A DNA stretch of 7,209 nt from an uncultured Eubacterium sp. GTDB taxonomy: Bacteria; Bacillota; Clostridia; Lachnospirales; Lachnospiraceae. Location of the stretch: contig CAKRKO010000106.1 of the NCBI GenBank assembly GCA_934358495.1, positions 1 to 7,209 on the forward strand. The letters run 5' to 3'. Below the pieces are notes generated by a model. It had not been told where the DNA came from. It saw only the letters and a program-made list of their open reading frames with translations, and searched no databases. A program made the translations under genes and the position numbers. Of the stretch, positions 6,325-7,209 are shown piece by piece (position 1 is the stretch's first letter; every line of letters starts with the position of its first letter).

Positions 6325-6358
6325 CATATCAGATGTGAGTTATCTCACATCTGATATG
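6325..6358 (-). repeat. Perfect 15-bp inverted repeat with a 4-base loop at the fabD stop codon
   Basis: The arms at 6325-6339 and 6344-6358 are perfectly complementary over 15 bp around a four-base loop. On the transcribed strand the loop reads AUAA, and its UAA is the fabD stop codon. The 5' arm encodes the last residues of FabD (ISDVR). There is no T-run after it, so it is not a normal intrinsic terminator. More likely roles are protecting the fabD 3' end, setting an RNA processing point, or marking the edge of an inserted palindromic repeat. Confidence 0.8.
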
Positions 6359-7209
6359 CTTTCAAGATCCGTTACCTTATCAACGTGATAAGCCGGAACG
6401 GTTTTATCTATACGTTTCATAAATCCGCAAAGGGATTTCTTTGGTCCAATTTCAATAAATGCCTCTACACCGTCTGCGATCATACGCTCTACGCTCTGCT
6501 GCCAGCGGACGGATGAGGAAATCTGTTTTTTCAGCAATTCCTTTACCTGTGACGGGTCTGTCACATAATCAGCAGTTACATTTGTAATATAAGGAACTGC
6601 AATTTCATGAATTTCTACCTGTTCTAACTCTGCCGCAAGTTTTTCTCCTGCCGGCAGTAACATGGCTGAATGAAACGGGCCACTGACATTCAGTGGTGTG
6701 CACCGTTTCGCACCTGCTTCTTTTAAGGCTGCTGCTGCCGCATCTACCGCCTGCTGCTCACCTGTGATTACAATCTGTCCCGGACAGTTGTAATTTGCAA
6801 TAGATACGATTCCTTCGGTCTCCTCGCAGATTTTTTCGATAACTGCGGTATCTGCGCCAAGCACTGCTGTCATCGCTCCGCCTGTCGGAACCGCTTCCTG
6901 CATGTATTCTCCACGTTTTGCAACTACGCGGAATGCATCTTCCGGTGTCATCACCCCGGATGCAACCAAAGCTGCGTACTCACCAAGGCTTAAACCCGCA
7001 TTTACCACAGATTCCAGTCCTTTTTCACGCAGCACACTCCAGATGGCAAGCTCATCTGCAAGCATTGCAATCTGGGTGTATTTTGTGATATTGATATTTT
7101 CATTTTCTTCGAAAAGAAGCTCCTTCATAGGAATACCGCTTACTTTTTCTGCCAGATCGATCATTTCTTTTGCACATGGGAAAGTCTCATAAAAATCTTT
7201 TCCCATGCC
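6340..7209 (-). CDS. fabD: Malonyl-CoA:ACP transacylase FabD (5' end beyond the window)
   Basis: FabD moves the malonyl group from CoA to acyl carrier protein, feeding the condensing enzyme. The reading frame is open to the last base of the window (289 codons). Its first visible residues, GMGKDFYE, follow what in homologues is an FPGQGSQ-type N-terminus of about 15-20 residues, so the ATG at 7206 is internal and the true start lies outside. Numbering from that methionine, the nucleophile is S73 in GLSLGEYAAL, R98 is in KRGEYMQEA, the catalytic histidine is H179 in VSGPFHSAM, and a GPKKSLCGFMKRI segment lies near the C-terminus. Many homologues have GHSLGE where this has GLSLGE; a leucine is also found in streptococcal FabD as I recall, so this is a known variant. 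The last five residues are encoded by one arm of a 15-bp inverted repeat. Confidence 0.95.
   Translation of the reverse strand, partial: GMGKDFYETFPCAKEMIDLAEKVSGIPMKELLFEENENINITKYTQIAMLADELAIWSVLREKGLESVVNAGLSLGEYAALVASGVMTPEDAFRVVAKRGEYMQEAVPTGGAMTAVLGADTAVIEKICEETEGIVSIANYNCPGQIVITGEQQAVDAAAAALKEAGAKRCTPLNVSGPFHSAMLLPAGEKLAAELEQVEIHEIAVPYITNVTADYVTDPSQVKELLKKQISSSVRWQQSVERMIADGVEAFIEIGPKKSLCGFMKRIDKTVPAYHVDKVTDLESISDVR

Noticed and set aside
6240..6338. A 32-codon plus-strand frame starting with ATG in the fabD-fabG gap
   Set aside because: It lies wholly within the palindromic repeats, has no Shine-Dalgarno and is antisense to the operon. Its composition is explained by the hairpin arms.
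6325..6358. Intrinsic transcription terminator after fabD
   Set aside because: The stem is perfect but moderately AT-rich and is followed on the minus strand by GGTCTCC-type sequence, not a T-run. A full terminator here would also cut essential genes off from their upstream promoter.
6986..6994. FabD nucleophile motif GLSLGE instead of GHSLGE as a possible inactive enzyme
   Set aside because: The serine, arginine and histidine are all present, and leucine at this position occurs in streptococcal FabD as I recall, so it is a family variant.

Overview
The window is a single-direction (minus-strand) run of type II fatty-acid synthesis genes. In transcription order, from high to low coordinates, they are fabD (5' end cut off by the window edge), fabG, fabF, accB, fabZ, accC and an accD-accA fusion. 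The order fabD-fabG-fabF-accB-fabZ-accC-accDA is the one known from streptococci and many Clostridia. The moderate GC content, AGGAGG-type ribosome binding sites and protein sequences point to a low-to-mid-GC Firmicute, most likely a clostridial, Lachnospiraceae-like gut bacterium. That assignment is inferred from recalled family resemblance, not from a search.

Layout: bases 1-74 are a short tail downstream of accDA with no gene and no obvious terminator. The fused carboxyltransferase accDA (75-1757) overlaps the accC stop codon by one base. accC (1757-3112), fabZ (3123-3551) and accB (3562-4026) are packed with 10-nt gaps in which each stop codon forms part of the next gene's Shine-Dalgarno sequence. 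An 86-nt gap precedes fabF (4113-5348). A 93-nt gap between fabF and fabG (5442-6191) holds two copies of a GTAA-N2-TTACAAT dyad and a possible promoter. A 148-nt gap between fabG and fabD (6340-7209) is almost entirely palindromic: four consecutive hairpins, one of which carries the fabD stop codon in its loop.

How the genes work together: AccB (biotin carrier), AccC (biotin carboxylase) and AccDA (carboxyltransferase) make malonyl-CoA. FabD moves the malonyl group to acyl carrier protein. FabF condenses malonyl-ACP with the growing acyl chain, FabG reduces the 3-keto group and FabZ dehydrates the product. The enoyl-ACP reductase, acyl carrier protein and FabH needed to complete the cycle are not in the window; by analogy with relatives they probably lie upstream of fabD, beyond the right edge.

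The coding content is housekeeping, and I see no new enzymatic system. The parts worth a second look are non-coding or architectural: the hairpin cluster between fabD and fabG, the repeated dyad before fabF, and the accD-accA junction, which looks like the remnant of an overlapping two-gene arrangement.
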